This document shows, piece by piece, positions 40,403 to 47,954 of a stretch of 64,000 nt of DNA (position 1 is the first letter of the stretch; every line of letters starts with the position of its first letter). Source of the DNA: Candidatus Polarisedimenticolaceae bacterium (lineage in GTDB: Bacteria > Acidobacteriota > Polarisedimenticolia > Polarisedimenticolales > DASRJG01). The position numbers were made by a program, and so were the translations under genes. Location of the stretch: the NCBI GenBank assembly GCA_036275915.1, contig DASUCV010000024.1:1-64000 (forward strand), given 5' to 3'. The notes under the pieces are model-generated. The model saw only the letters and a program-made list of their open reading frames with translations. It was not told where the DNA came from and searched no databases.

Positions 40403-40423
40403 CGACCGTCGACTGCCGACGTC
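40403..40423. repeat. Period-7 tandem tract between convergent genes
   Basis: CGACCGT, CGACTGC and CGACGTC fill the 25-bp space between two convergent stop codons (40398 and 40424). Confidence 0.6.
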
Positions 40424-41101
40424 TTACTGACTTCCCGCCTTCAGCGGAAACGTCTCCTGGATGTCGCGCGGCTGCGGGAGGCGCTCGCCGGCGACCGAGA
40501 TCATCGTCTTCGTCATGAAGAGGGTGACCCCCTTCGTGCGGCGCGTGTTCGCGAAGTCGAGCTTGCGCATGTAGCGATCGCGGCGGTCTTGGGGGACGTC
40601 GCGGGCGGCCTTGGTCGCGTCGTAGTTGACGGCGCCGGTCCAGCCGACGCGGAAGCCGGTGTCGTCGTAGAGGATGACCTCGAGGCGGCGCTCCTGGATC
40701 AGCGTGTTCTTGAGGTTGTCGTAGTAGAGGCCGATCTCGTTGACGCCGTCGCCGTCGAGGTCGAGCAGCGCCACCTCGCCGCGGCCGACGAAGCCTCCGT
40801 TCTCCTTCGCCGCATCGCGCGTGTAGAGCGGGACGAGGTCCTTCCCGTCCTGCCGGTAGACGGCGAGGATGACGTCGAGCGCGTCGTTCTCGTCCTTCTT
40901 CCCGGTGAGATAGGTCACGACGGCGACGATCTGCTTGGCGTCGCCGGGGAGGACCTTGGCGGTCGTCACCGAGCTGTTCATGACGTCCTTCGGCTTGATG
41001 CCGAGCTGCTTGTAGACGTCGAACGCCGTGTCCGCGCGGGCCGTGCCGAAGAGGGCCGCCGCGAAGACCGCCATCATTCCCCATCTGCCCATCGCGCTCA
41101 C
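40424..41101 (-). CDS. Secreted FG-GAP-like hypothetical protein
   Basis: A 225-residue protein with a signal peptide (GMMAVFAAALFGTARA). The centre contains ALLDLDGDGVNEIGLYYDN, an FG-GAP/calcium-binding-like loop, in a mixed alpha/beta context. No named family is recognised. A GTG at 41101 overlaps the stop of the YkgJ gene (GTGA); the ATG at 41092 is an alternative start. Confidence 0.68.
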   Translation of the reverse strand: MSAMGRWGMMAVFAAALFGTARADTAFDVYKQLGIKPKDVMNSSVTTAKVLPGDAKQIVAVVTYLTGKKDENDALDVILAVYRQDGKDLVPLYTRDAAKENGGFVGRGEVALLDLDGDGVNEIGLYYDNLKNTLIQERRLEVILYDDTGFRVGWTGAVNYDATKAARDVPQDRRDRYMRKLDFANTRRTKGVTLFMTKTMISVAGERLPQPRDIQETFPLKAGSQ

Positions 41102-41574
41102 CTCGCCGCCTGCCGCCGCGCGGCCGACTTGGCCGCCTTACGCCTCTTGGCCAGCCGTGCCTCTCGCTTCGCGAGCTCGACCTTCGACCAGGCGACGAAT
41201 TTCTCCTGGGTATCGAAGAAGAGGTCGTACCCGCCCTCGTCGGAGAAGTAGTCGCAGGGCGGCTCGTCCGGCTTGTCCTTGTCGGGCCAGCCGTAGTCGC
41301 GGCAGATCTGCGGGCGGGTGTGGTAGATGCCGCAGCTGTTGTCCGCCTGGAGGTTCTGGCAGCGCGTCCGGACCTCGAGATACCACGCCTTGTCCATCAT
41401 CCAGACGACGACGTGCTCGTGCATGAGGTACCAGCGGATGAAATCGTGGTCCTCCGGCGTGACCGGCGCGTCGATCTCGAGGGCGAAGTACTTGCAGCAG
41501 CGGGCGGTGCAATCGTGACAGGGAGGGCCGACTTTCGGATCGAACGTCGGGGTGCCGATTTGAACGAGCCGCAC
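41098..41574 (-). CDS. YkgJ-type cysteine cluster (putative Fe-S) protein
   Basis: A 158-residue protein with the CxxCxxxCC cluster (CHDCTARCCKYF, about residues 19-30), then CQNL, SCGIYHTRPQICRDYGW, the metal-cluster pattern of the YkgJ/UPF0153 family, which may hold a zinc or iron-sulfur centre. The C-terminus is a basic coiled helix (KREARLAKRRKAAKSAARR). No reaction is known. It is coupled to the secreted protein gene downstream. Confidence 0.85.
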   Translation of the reverse strand: MRLVQIGTPTFDPKVGPPCHDCTARCCKYFALEIDAPVTPEDHDFIRWYLMHEHVVVWMMDKAWYLEVRTRCQNLQADNSCGIYHTRPQICRDYGWPDKDKPDEPPCDYFSDEGGYDLFFDTQEKFVAWSKVELAKREARLAKRRKAAKSAARRQAAR

Positions 41575-41657
41575 GCGTCAAACTCCTCAAAGGACACGCG
41601 CCGGCGAGTTTAGCATGCGGGTTTGGGCCGGGCCCGGCGCGTATACTCGTTCTACGA

Positions 41658-42908
41658 ATGATTCTCTATGCCGCGAAGCATCTGCTTCCCGTGTCGTCGC
41701 CTCCGATTCAAAGCGGTGCCGTGGTGGCGCACGAAGGAAGGATCGTCGCCGTCGGGCGGCGGCGCGATCTTCTCAAAGCTCATGCCGATGCCGAAGTCCG
41801 CGATCTCGGTGACGCGGTCCTGATACCCGGCCTCGTCAACGCCCATACCCACATCGAGCTGTCGTGGATGAACGGCGAGCCTCCGGCCGGCGGCTCGTAC
41901 ATGACCTGGCTCGAGGACCTCATCGCGCGCCGCGGATCGATCGAGGAAGCGACGGCCCGCGCCGCCGCCTCGAGCGCGATCGAGTCGATGCTGGCGCGCG
42001 GAACCGTCGCAATCGGCGACGTCGCGAACCAGAGCTGGGCGGCGCCGCTCCTCGCGAGCTCACGCCTCGCGGGAACGGTTTTCCTCGAGATCTTCGGCTT
42101 CAAGTCCGGCGACGCCGAGTCGATCCTCGACGCGGCGGCCGGCCGCCTCGAGGCGATCGACGCGACGCCCGAGATGAAGGCGGCGAAGGGGCGCATTTCG
42201 GCGATCCTGACGCCGCACGCCGCCCAGACGACGTCGGCGCCGCTCCTGAAGGCTCTGGGCGGCCGGGCCGCCGCGGCGGGCGAGGCGCTTTCGATCCACG
42301 TCGCCGAAAGCATCGAGGAGTCGCAGCTCCTGCGCGACGGGACCGGGCCGTTCCGCGACCTCCTCATCCGCCGCGGCGCCTGGGACGACGCGTGGAAGGC
42401 GCCGGGGCTCACGCCGGTCGAGTACCTCGACCGCCTCGGAGTCCTCTCGCCGCGCACGCTCGCCGTCCACTGCGTCCACCTCGACCATCACGATCTCACC
42501 CGCCTCCAGGCGCGCGGGGTGACGGTCGTCACCTGCCCGCGGAGCAATCAGAGGCTCGGTGTCGGCAAAGCCCCCATTCCGAAGCTTCTCGCGTCGGGGA
42601 TCCCGGTCGCGCTGGGCACCGACTCGCTCGCCTCGTCCCCCGACGTCGACGTGTTCAACGAGGTCGCGGTCCTGAGGCAGGAGCACCCCGGCCTCGCGCC
42701 GGCGGCCGCCCTTCGCATCGCGACCCTGAACGGAGCGCGGGCCCTCGGGCTCGCGAAGGACCTGGGGACGATCGAGCCGGGAAAATCGGCGGCGCTCGCG
42801 GTCGTCGGCCTCCCGGACCCGAACGACGACCCGCTCGAGGCGGTCACCTGGACTTCCGAGCAGGTCTTCGCACTCGACGGGGCGCCGTTCGAGACGGTTG
42901 CCCGTTGA
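41658..42908 (+). CDS. Amidohydrolase, aminofutalosine deaminase-like
   Basis: A 416-residue metal-dependent deaminase of the ATZ/TRZ group. The metal site is NAHTHIELSW (HxH), with His in SIHVAES and in VHCVHLDHHDL, and Asp in LGTDSLASSPD. In the futalosine route for menaquinone this family (MqnX) deaminates 6-amino-6-deoxyfutalosine. The next gene, a UbiA-type prenyltransferase, supports that role; the substrate is inferred, and guanine or S-adenosylhomocysteine deaminase are alternatives. TATACT lies 10 nt before the ATG with no ribosome site. The stop overlaps the UbiA start (TTGA). Confidence 0.82.
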   Translation: MILYAAKHLLPVSSPPIQSGAVVAHEGRIVAVGRRRDLLKAHADAEVRDLGDAVLIPGLVNAHTHIELSWMNGEPPAGGSYMTWLEDLIARRGSIEEATARAAASSAIESMLARGTVAIGDVANQSWAAPLLASSRLAGTVFLEIFGFKSGDAESILDAAAGRLEAIDATPEMKAAKGRISAILTPHAAQTTSAPLLKALGGRAAAAGEALSIHVAESIEESQLLRDGTGPFRDLLIRRGAWDDAWKAPGLTPVEYLDRLGVLSPRTLAVHCVHLDHHDLTRLQARGVTVVTCPRSNQRLGVGKAPIPKLLASGIPVALGTDSLASSPDVDVFNEVAVLRQEHPGLAPAAALRIATLNGARALGLAKDLGTIEPGKSAALAVVGLPDPNDDPLEAVTWTSEQVFALDGAPFETVAR

Positions 42909-43792
42909 CCGCCGCTGCCCCGGCCCTCCGCTCGATCGGCGCGTGGGGGCGGATGGTCAAGTTCTCCCACAGCGTCTTCGCGCTGCCCTTCGCGCTCTCC
43001 GGAACGGCGCTCGCCGCGGCCCGTCATGGCATCTCGCTCCGTCAGGTCGTGTGGGTCGTCGTCGCGATGGTGGCGGCGCGCAACGCCGCGATGGGATGGA
43101 ACCGGCTTGCCGATCACGCAATCGATGCCCGGAACCCGCGGACGGCGGGGCGCGAGCTGCCGGCCGGCGTGCTCTCGCGGCCGGCGGTCCTCGCGTTCAC
43201 GCTGGGGCTCGCCGCGCTGTTCGTCGTGGCGTCGTTCCAGCTGGGCCGGCTCTGCGGCCTTCTGTCGCCCGTGGCGCTCGCCGTCGTCTTCGGCTACTCG
43301 TACACGAAGCGCTTCACCTGGGCGAGCCATCTCGTCCTGGGCCTCTCGCTCTCGATGGCGCCGATGGGCGGGTGGCTGGCGGTCGCGGGGCGCTTCGACC
43401 TCGTGCCCTGGTGCCTCGCCGCCGCCGTCTTCTTCTGGGTGGCGGGGTTCGACACGATCTACGCCTGCCAGGACGAAGCATTCGACCGGAGCGCGGGGCT
43501 CTTCTCGATCCCCGCCCGCTTCGGCGCGGCCACCGCCCTCGTCCTCGCCCGCGTCTTCCACCTGCTGGTGCTCCTGGCGATGGCGGCCGTCGGCGCCGCG
43601 GCGCACCTCCACCCGGTCTACTGGGCGGGGATCGCGCTCATCGCGGCGGTGCTCCTCTGGGAGCACCGGCTCGTGCGCGCGGACGATCTCTCGAAAGTCG
43701 GCGTCGCCTTTCTGAACGCGAACGGGCTCGTGAGCATGCTCTACCTCGGGGTCGTCCTCACCGCGCTCGCCTTCGGGAGAATGGCGTCATGA
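42905..43792 (+). CDS. UbiA-family prenyltransferase (MqnP/UbiA-like)
   Basis: A 295-residue inner-membrane prenyltransferase with eight to nine helices. The two magnesium-pyrophosphate sites are present: NRLADHAIDARNPRTAGR (NDxxDxxxD type) and DTIYACQDEAFD. YSYTKRFTWASH is typical of 4-hydroxybenzoate-like members used for menaquinone in futalosine-pathway bacteria (MqnP). It attaches a polyprenyl chain to an aromatic acid. The TTG start overlaps the amidohydrolase stop, and the stop overlaps the LOG gene (ATGA). Confidence 0.9.
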   Translation: MTAAAPALRSIGAWGRMVKFSHSVFALPFALSGTALAAARHGISLRQVVWVVVAMVAARNAAMGWNRLADHAIDARNPRTAGRELPAGVLSRPAVLAFTLGLAALFVVASFQLGRLCGLLSPVALAVVFGYSYTKRFTWASHLVLGLSLSMAPMGGWLAVAGRFDLVPWCLAAAVFFWVAGFDTIYACQDEAFDRSAGLFSIPARFGAATALVLARVFHLLVLLAMAAVGAAAHLHPVYWAGIALIAAVLLWEHRLVRADDLSKVGVAFLNANGLVSMLYLGVVLTALAFGRMAS

Positions 43793-44595
43793 AACCCCAC
43801 GACCACGACGAAGCGATGGTCCCCGCCTTCGAGGACCTCGAATTCCTGAGGCGGGACGAGCTGCGACCGACGCGGCTCATGCTCGAGCACTTGAAGCCGG
43901 AGCTGTTCCTGCGCTCAGCGGGAATCCGTTCCACGATCGTGGTCTTCGGGAGCGCGCGCATCATCGAGCCGGCGCTCGCGGCCGCGCGCCTCGACGAGAC
44001 GAAGCGCCTCCGTGACCGCCGGCCCGGCGATCCGGCTTCCGAGAGGCTCGTGCGCATCGCCGAGCGCCTCGTCCTCAGCTCGAAGTACTACGAGACCGCG
44101 CGGGAATTCGGCAAGATCGTCTCGACGGAGAGCGACCACGTCGTCATGACCGGAGGCGGGCCCGGCGTCATGGAGGCCACGAACCGCGGTGCCCGCGATG
44201 CCGGCGCGAAATCCGTGGGGCTCAACATCGAGCTGCCGCACGAGCAGTCTCCCAACCCCTACATCACGCGCGGCCTCTCGTTCAACTTCCACTATTTCGC
44301 GATGCGGAAGATGCACTTCATGCTGCGGGCGAAGGCGCTCGTCGCCTTCCCCGGCGGCTTCGGCACGATGGACGAGCTGTTCGAAGCGCTCACGCTCGTG
44401 CAGACGGGGAAGGTCGCGCACCTGCCGGTGATCCTCGTCGGGCGCTCGTTCTGGGAGAAGGCGATCGACTTCGACCTCCTCGTCGACGAAGGGCTCATCG
44501 CACCCGAGGACGTTCTCCTCTTCCGCTTCGCGGAGACGGCGAAGGAGGCCTGGGAGCACATCGTCGCCTACTACGCGAAGTACGGGGACGAATGA
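43789..44595 (+). CDS. LOG family protein (lysine decarboxylase-like)
   Basis: A 268-residue Rossmann-type enzyme with GGGPGVMEATNRGA (nucleotide-phosphate site) and PGGFGTMDELFEALT. LOG proteins are 5'-phosphoribohydrolases that release bases from cytokinin-type or other nucleotide monophosphates; in this operon it may recycle nucleotide by-products, which is inference. The ~60 N-terminal residues (FEDLEFLRRDELRPTRLMLEHLKPE) form an extra helical cap seen in the longer bacterial group. Confidence 0.9.
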   Translation: MKPHDHDEAMVPAFEDLEFLRRDELRPTRLMLEHLKPELFLRSAGIRSTIVVFGSARIIEPALAAARLDETKRLRDRRPGDPASERLVRIAERLVLSSKYYETAREFGKIVSTESDHVVMTGGGPGVMEATNRGARDAGAKSVGLNIELPHEQSPNPYITRGLSFNFHYFAMRKMHFMLRAKALVAFPGGFGTMDELFEALTLVQTGKVAHLPVILVGRSFWEKAIDFDLLVDEGLIAPEDVLLFRFAETAKEAWEHIVAYYAKYGDE

Positions 44596-45305
44596 CGGCG
44601 AAGCGGCTCGTGCTGTTTGACATCGACGGCACGCTCATCGATACCGCGGGCGCCGGCCGGCGCGGGCTGACCGCGTCGTTCCGCGCCGTCTTCGGTCTCG
44701 ACGGGGTGGACGAGGCCGCCGAACGCGTTCGCTTCGGCGGCAAGTCCGACCCGACGATCATCGCCGACATCGCGCGCGAAGCGGGCCTGCCGCCGGCGCT
44801 CGTCGCGGAGCGTTACGCTGACCTTCAGGCGGCCTACCTCGAGGCGCTCCTGTCCGAGCTCGCCCGGCCCGACACCGCGCGGCGCGTCCTCCCGGGCGTC
44901 CGCAGTCTTCTCGACGGACTCGCGGCGCGCGGGGACGTCGTCCTCGGCCTCGTCACCGGGAACATCGAGGCCGGCGCACGGGCGAAGCTCTCGGCGTTCG
45001 ACCTCAACCGCTACTTCCAGGGCGGCGGGTTCTCGTCGGACCATCCCGATCGCGGCGAGATCGCGAGGATCGCGCACGAGAGGCTCTCCCGCGTCGCCGG
45101 GTTCCGCTTTCCCGCGGGCGACGTCGTCGTCGTCGGCGACACCGAGCTCGACGTGGCGTGCGCCCGCACCAACGGCTTCCGGGCGATCGCGGTCGAATCC
45201 GGCTGGATCCCGCGCGCGGTCCTCGAAGCGGCCGAGCCTCACGCGCTCTTTGCCGACCTCACCGACCGCGACGCGGTGATGGCCGCGATGGGCCTCGCCG
45301 GCTGA
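44592..45305 (+). CDS. HAD-superfamily phosphatase (phosphoglycolate phosphatase-like)
   Basis: A 237-residue subfamily IA HAD hydrolase. Motif I is FDIDGTLIDT (Asp nucleophile and acid/base Asp), motif II is near LGLVTGN, and motif IV is VVVVGDTELDVACAR; a helical cap lies between. It removes phosphate from a small molecule; phosphoglycolate or a nucleotide are candidates. The start overlaps LOG (ATGA), the end runs 47 bp into the convergent glycosylase gene. Confidence 0.9.
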   Translation: MTAKRLVLFDIDGTLIDTAGAGRRGLTASFRAVFGLDGVDEAAERVRFGGKSDPTIIADIAREAGLPPALVAERYADLQAAYLEALLSELARPDTARRVLPGVRSLLDGLAARGDVVLGLVTGNIEAGARAKLSAFDLNRYFQGGGFSSDHPDRGEIARIAHERLSRVAGFRFPAGDVVVVGDTELDVACARTNGFRAIAVESGWIPRAVLEAAEPHALFADLTDRDAVMAAMGLAG

Positions 45306-45999
45306 GGGCGACCGCCCGTTTCAGGACGTCGTCGAGCATCGCTCGAGTCAGCTTCCCGGTGTTCGTGTTCTGCCGGCTCGGGTGGTACGACCCGACGAGC
45401 GCGATCTCCGGCCCGCCGGCGGTCAGGCGGATCGAGGCGACGGCGCCGTGTCCGAACACGGGGCGGGGCCGTGGCAGCTCGCCTGCGCGCACCGCACGCC
45501 GCAGGACGGTGTCCCAGGCAATCTTGCCGAGCGCGACGACGACGGCGATCCCGGGCAACAGCTCGATCTCCCGATCGAGGAACGGCGCACAGCGTGCGAG
45601 CTCCTCCGGCGTCGGCTTGTTGTCGGGAGGGGCGCACCGCGCAGAGGCGGTGATGAACGCGGAGCGAAGCGCGAGGCCGTCCCCCCGGCTCTCCGAGCCC
45701 GGCCGGTTCGCGAGCCCCGCCCGGTGCAGAGCGGCGTAGAGCCAGTTCCCCGAGTCGTCGCCGGTGAACATCCGCCCCGTGCGGTTCGCGCCGTGCGCCG
45801 CGGGGGCGAGCCCGACGAGGAGGATCTTCGCCCGGCGGTCGCCGAAGCCGGGAACGGGCTTCGCCCAATAGGTCTCGTGGCGGAACGCGCGGCGCTTGAC
45901 CTGCGCGACCGTCTCGCAGTGCGCCCTCAGTCGCGGGCAGCGGGTGCAGCGCGCGATCTCCCCTTCGAGCCGCGCCCAGGCCTCGACGGAGACGTTCAA
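45259..45999 (-). CDS. Family 5 uracil-DNA glycosylase (UdgB-like)
   Basis: A 246-residue base-excision repair enzyme. Motif 1 GLAPAAHGANRTGRMFTGDDSG (shortened here: GLAPAAHGANRTG) lacks the catalytic polar residue of other families, as is typical for family 5; the C-terminal motif is HPSRQNTNTGKL. Cys residues near the N-terminus (CTRCPRLRAHC and later ARCAPF) fit the [4Fe-4S] ligands. It removes uracil and other deaminated bases from DNA. It is downstream of, and overlaps, the TlpA-propeller gene (ATGA). Confidence 0.9.
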   Translation of the reverse strand: MNVSVEAWARLEGEIARCTRCPRLRAHCETVAQVKRRAFRHETYWAKPVPGFGDRRAKILLVGLAPAAHGANRTGRMFTGDDSGNWLYAALHRAGLANRPGSESRGDGLALRSAFITASARCAPPDNKPTPEELARCAPFLDREIELLPGIAVVVALGKIAWDTVLRRAVRAGELPRPRPVFGHGAVASIRLTAGGPEIALVGSYHPSRQNTNTGKLTRAMLDDVLKRAVALSRRGPSRPSPRRGR

Positions 46000-47423
46000 T
46001 GCCCGGCGAGCGCCGCGATCGAGTGGCCGGACGCGACGAGCAGCTCGTCCTTGCCGTCGCCGTCGAGATCGATCGAGGCGAGGTCGTGAAGGTCGGGCCA
46101 GACCGCGTCGAACAGGATCTTGCCGTCCTTCGCGTCGAGGAGGACGAGCCGTCCCGCGTACGTGGCGAGCGCGATCTGCTCTCCGCCACCCGGCAGGAAT
46201 TTCCCGGCCGCCGCGGCGACGGCGGTACGCGGTCCGACGAGGACGCCGCCGGCGTGCGCGAAGACGAGGCGCGGCGCCTCGTCCGCCTTTGCCGAGAACG
46301 CGCCGGCAGGTTCGAGCGAAGCGATCGATCCGTCCGCGCGAAGGACGAGCGCCGCGCCTTCGCTCGAAGCGACGTCGCGCGCCTTCTCGAAACCCGTCAC
46401 CGCCGTCGACGAGGCCTGCGCCGGGTCGGCGATCGATGCTCCCGCGGTCGTCACGACGACGACCCGCGCGCCGGCGGCGGCCGCGTTGACGATCGGGGCA
46501 TCGACGGCGATCTCCTTCGCCGTGCCCTCGGGAAGCTGCAAGGTTCCGATCGTCTGGCCTCCGGGCCGAAACGCCGCGACGAGGCGGGTGTCCTTATCGA
46601 TCGCAAGGAGGCGCCCGGCCCAGCTCGGTACCGGCAGCGTCCCGGTCACCGTGCCGTCGGCCGCGTAGAAGCTGAGCGTTCCTCCGCCCGAGGCAACGGC
46701 GCGCGCGCCCGAGGCGAGGCCGGGCGCGAGCCCGAGCACGCCGTCGGCGCTTCCGCGGATGTCACGCGACCAGAGCGGCGACAGGCGCCCCGCGCCCGCG
46801 GCGACGTCCGCGATCGACCGTCCGGGGTTCTTGTCGTCCGCGCCGAGTAACGTGTCGACGAGCGCCGCGATGTCGTTCTCGTCGCCGGTGCGGTAACCGT
46901 TCCAGCGTCCTCGCATCCGGCCCTGCCGGTCCACGACGAGGGTCGTGGGGAGGCTCAGCTGCTGGACGTTGAGCTTGCGGAAGAACTCGTTGTCGTTGAG
47001 CGCGATCGTCATCGTGAGGCCGATCTTCTTCGCCGAGGCGCGCGCCGTCGCGGCGTCCTCGTCGACGTTGATCGCGAGCACCGTGAGCCCTTTGGCCGAT
47101 CGCGACTCGAAGAGCTTCTCGAGATGGGGCAGCTCCTGGAGGCAGGGCGTGCACCACGACGCCCAGTAGTCGATGATCAGGACGCCGCCGCGTGCCGAGG
47201 CGACGTCGAAGACGCCGCCGGCCGCGAGCGGGATCTTCGCGTCCGGCACCTTCGCGTAGTTGACCGGCGCCAGGAGAGGACTGGTCTTCGGGGGCAGCTC
47301 GCGACCGACGGCGGCGGTCCATCCGGCCTTCCCCGCTGCGATCCACCTGACCTCATCGCGGTCTTGTGCGTACGTGAGCGACGCCGTCGCGGCGAGTGCC
47401 ATAGCGGCAAGGGCGAGGCGCAT
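45996..47423 (-). CDS. Secreted TlpA-like thioredoxin fused to beta-propeller
   Basis: A 475-residue exported protein: signal peptide (MRLALAAMALAATASLTYA), a thioredoxin-fold domain (about 75-200) with ASWCTPCLQELPHLE (redox WCxPC), then ~270 residues of propeller-like repeats ending in ASIDLDGDGKDELLVASG (FG-GAP type). The thioredoxin part would reduce disulfides or haem-protein thiols in the periplasm; the propeller probably binds a partner. The two-domain layout is unusual. Confidence 0.82.
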   Translation of the reverse strand: MRLALAAMALAATASLTYAQDRDEVRWIAAGKAGWTAAVGRELPPKTSPLLAPVNYAKVPDAKIPLAAGGVFDVASARGGVLIIDYWASWCTPCLQELPHLEKLFESRSAKGLTVLAINVDEDAATARASAKKIGLTMTIALNDNEFFRKLNVQQLSLPTTLVVDRQGRMRGRWNGYRTGDENDIAALVDTLLGADDKNPGRSIADVAAGAGRLSPLWSRDIRGSADGVLGLAPGLASGARAVASGGGTLSFYAADGTVTGTLPVPSWAGRLLAIDKDTRLVAAFRPGGQTIGTLQLPEGTAKEIAVDAPIVNAAAAGARVVVVTTAGASIADPAQASSTAVTGFEKARDVASSEGAALVLRADGSIASLEPAGAFSAKADEAPRLVFAHAGGVLVGPRTAVAAAAGKFLPGGGEQIALATYAGRLVLLDAKDGKILFDAVWPDLHDLASIDLDGDGKDELLVASGHSIAALAGH

Positions 47424-47474
47424 CGAGCTAGTCTACCGGAACTCGCCGCGATGGCATTACGACAACGACTCTCC

Positions 47475-47599
47475 TAAAATGACGGGTGGCCCGAAAGGGC
47501 TGTGCCCCCGGGGAGGCGTCTCGTCTCCCCCCACAGGACCGGTCGCTTCCCCGGATGGGCACTCTTCCCGGAAGTCGACAGTGAGTAGACGGTTTTTTT
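47475..47599 (+). ncRNA. Candidate structured RNA with terminal T-run
   Basis: A 125-nt intergenic stretch that can fold into three hairpins: GCCC-GAAA-GGGC (47489-47500, a GNRA tetraloop), CTGTG...CACAG (47500-47536) enclosing GGGGAG/CTCCCC, and GTCGCTTCC with GGAAG-T-CGAC (47542-47579). It ends in T7 (47593-47599). No protein-coding frame fits. It matches no RNA class I recognise; a riboswitch, a small RNA or a plain bidirectional terminator zone are all possible. Confidence 0.4.
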
Positions 47600-47799
47600 C
47601 AGGCGTTCGTGGCGCGCCAGGTCGAGTAGATCGTCGCGGCCTTCGACGTCTCGATCTCGACGAAACGGCGGTAGACCTTGTGGCGCGAGGGGTCGATCTG
47701 GTAGGTGTGAGATCCGAAGCTGAAGTTGATGACGTGGACTTTGGGCTCTGCTTTCGCTGGCTTCTTCTTCACCACGACCCCCCTCTTCTTGATGCTCAC
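47599..47799 (-). CDS. Small basic hypothetical protein
   Basis: Up to 66 residues; begins with a Lys-rich segment (IKKRGVVVKKKPAKAEPK) and continues with VHVINFSFGSHTYQIDPSRHKVYRRFVEIETSKAATIYSTWRA, a likely beta-alpha unit. No family is recognised. A GTG 47799 start is possible, but AGGGGGG precedes an internal GTG about 8 codons later, which could be the true start. It converges with the structured segment at 47475-47599. Confidence 0.5.
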   Translation of the reverse strand: MSIKKRGVVVKKKPAKAEPKVHVINFSFGSHTYQIDPSRHKVYRRFVEIETSKAATIYSTWRATNA

Positions 47800-47917
47800 A
47801 TCCCGAATAGATACAAGGCCTATACCAGGCTGCCGTCGCGCCGCTGCTAGGAAATCGACCGAGGCTGTCGCGTGCTCGCGGTCACATTGGCTGAGTCTCA
47901 CGCTTCACTCCGTCAGC

Positions 47918-47948
47918 TTGGCCGGATTCCGTCCTTCTTCTCTATAAT
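47918..47948 (+). promoter_or_regulatory. Promoter of the sigma-54 activator gene
   Basis: A perfect -10 TATAAT (47943-47948) stands 6 nt before the GTG start codon, with TTGGCC (47918-47923) 19 nt upstream as a weak -35. The transcript would begin at or next to the start codon, so it is leaderless. Confidence 0.6.
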
Positions 47949-47954
47949 CGCGAC

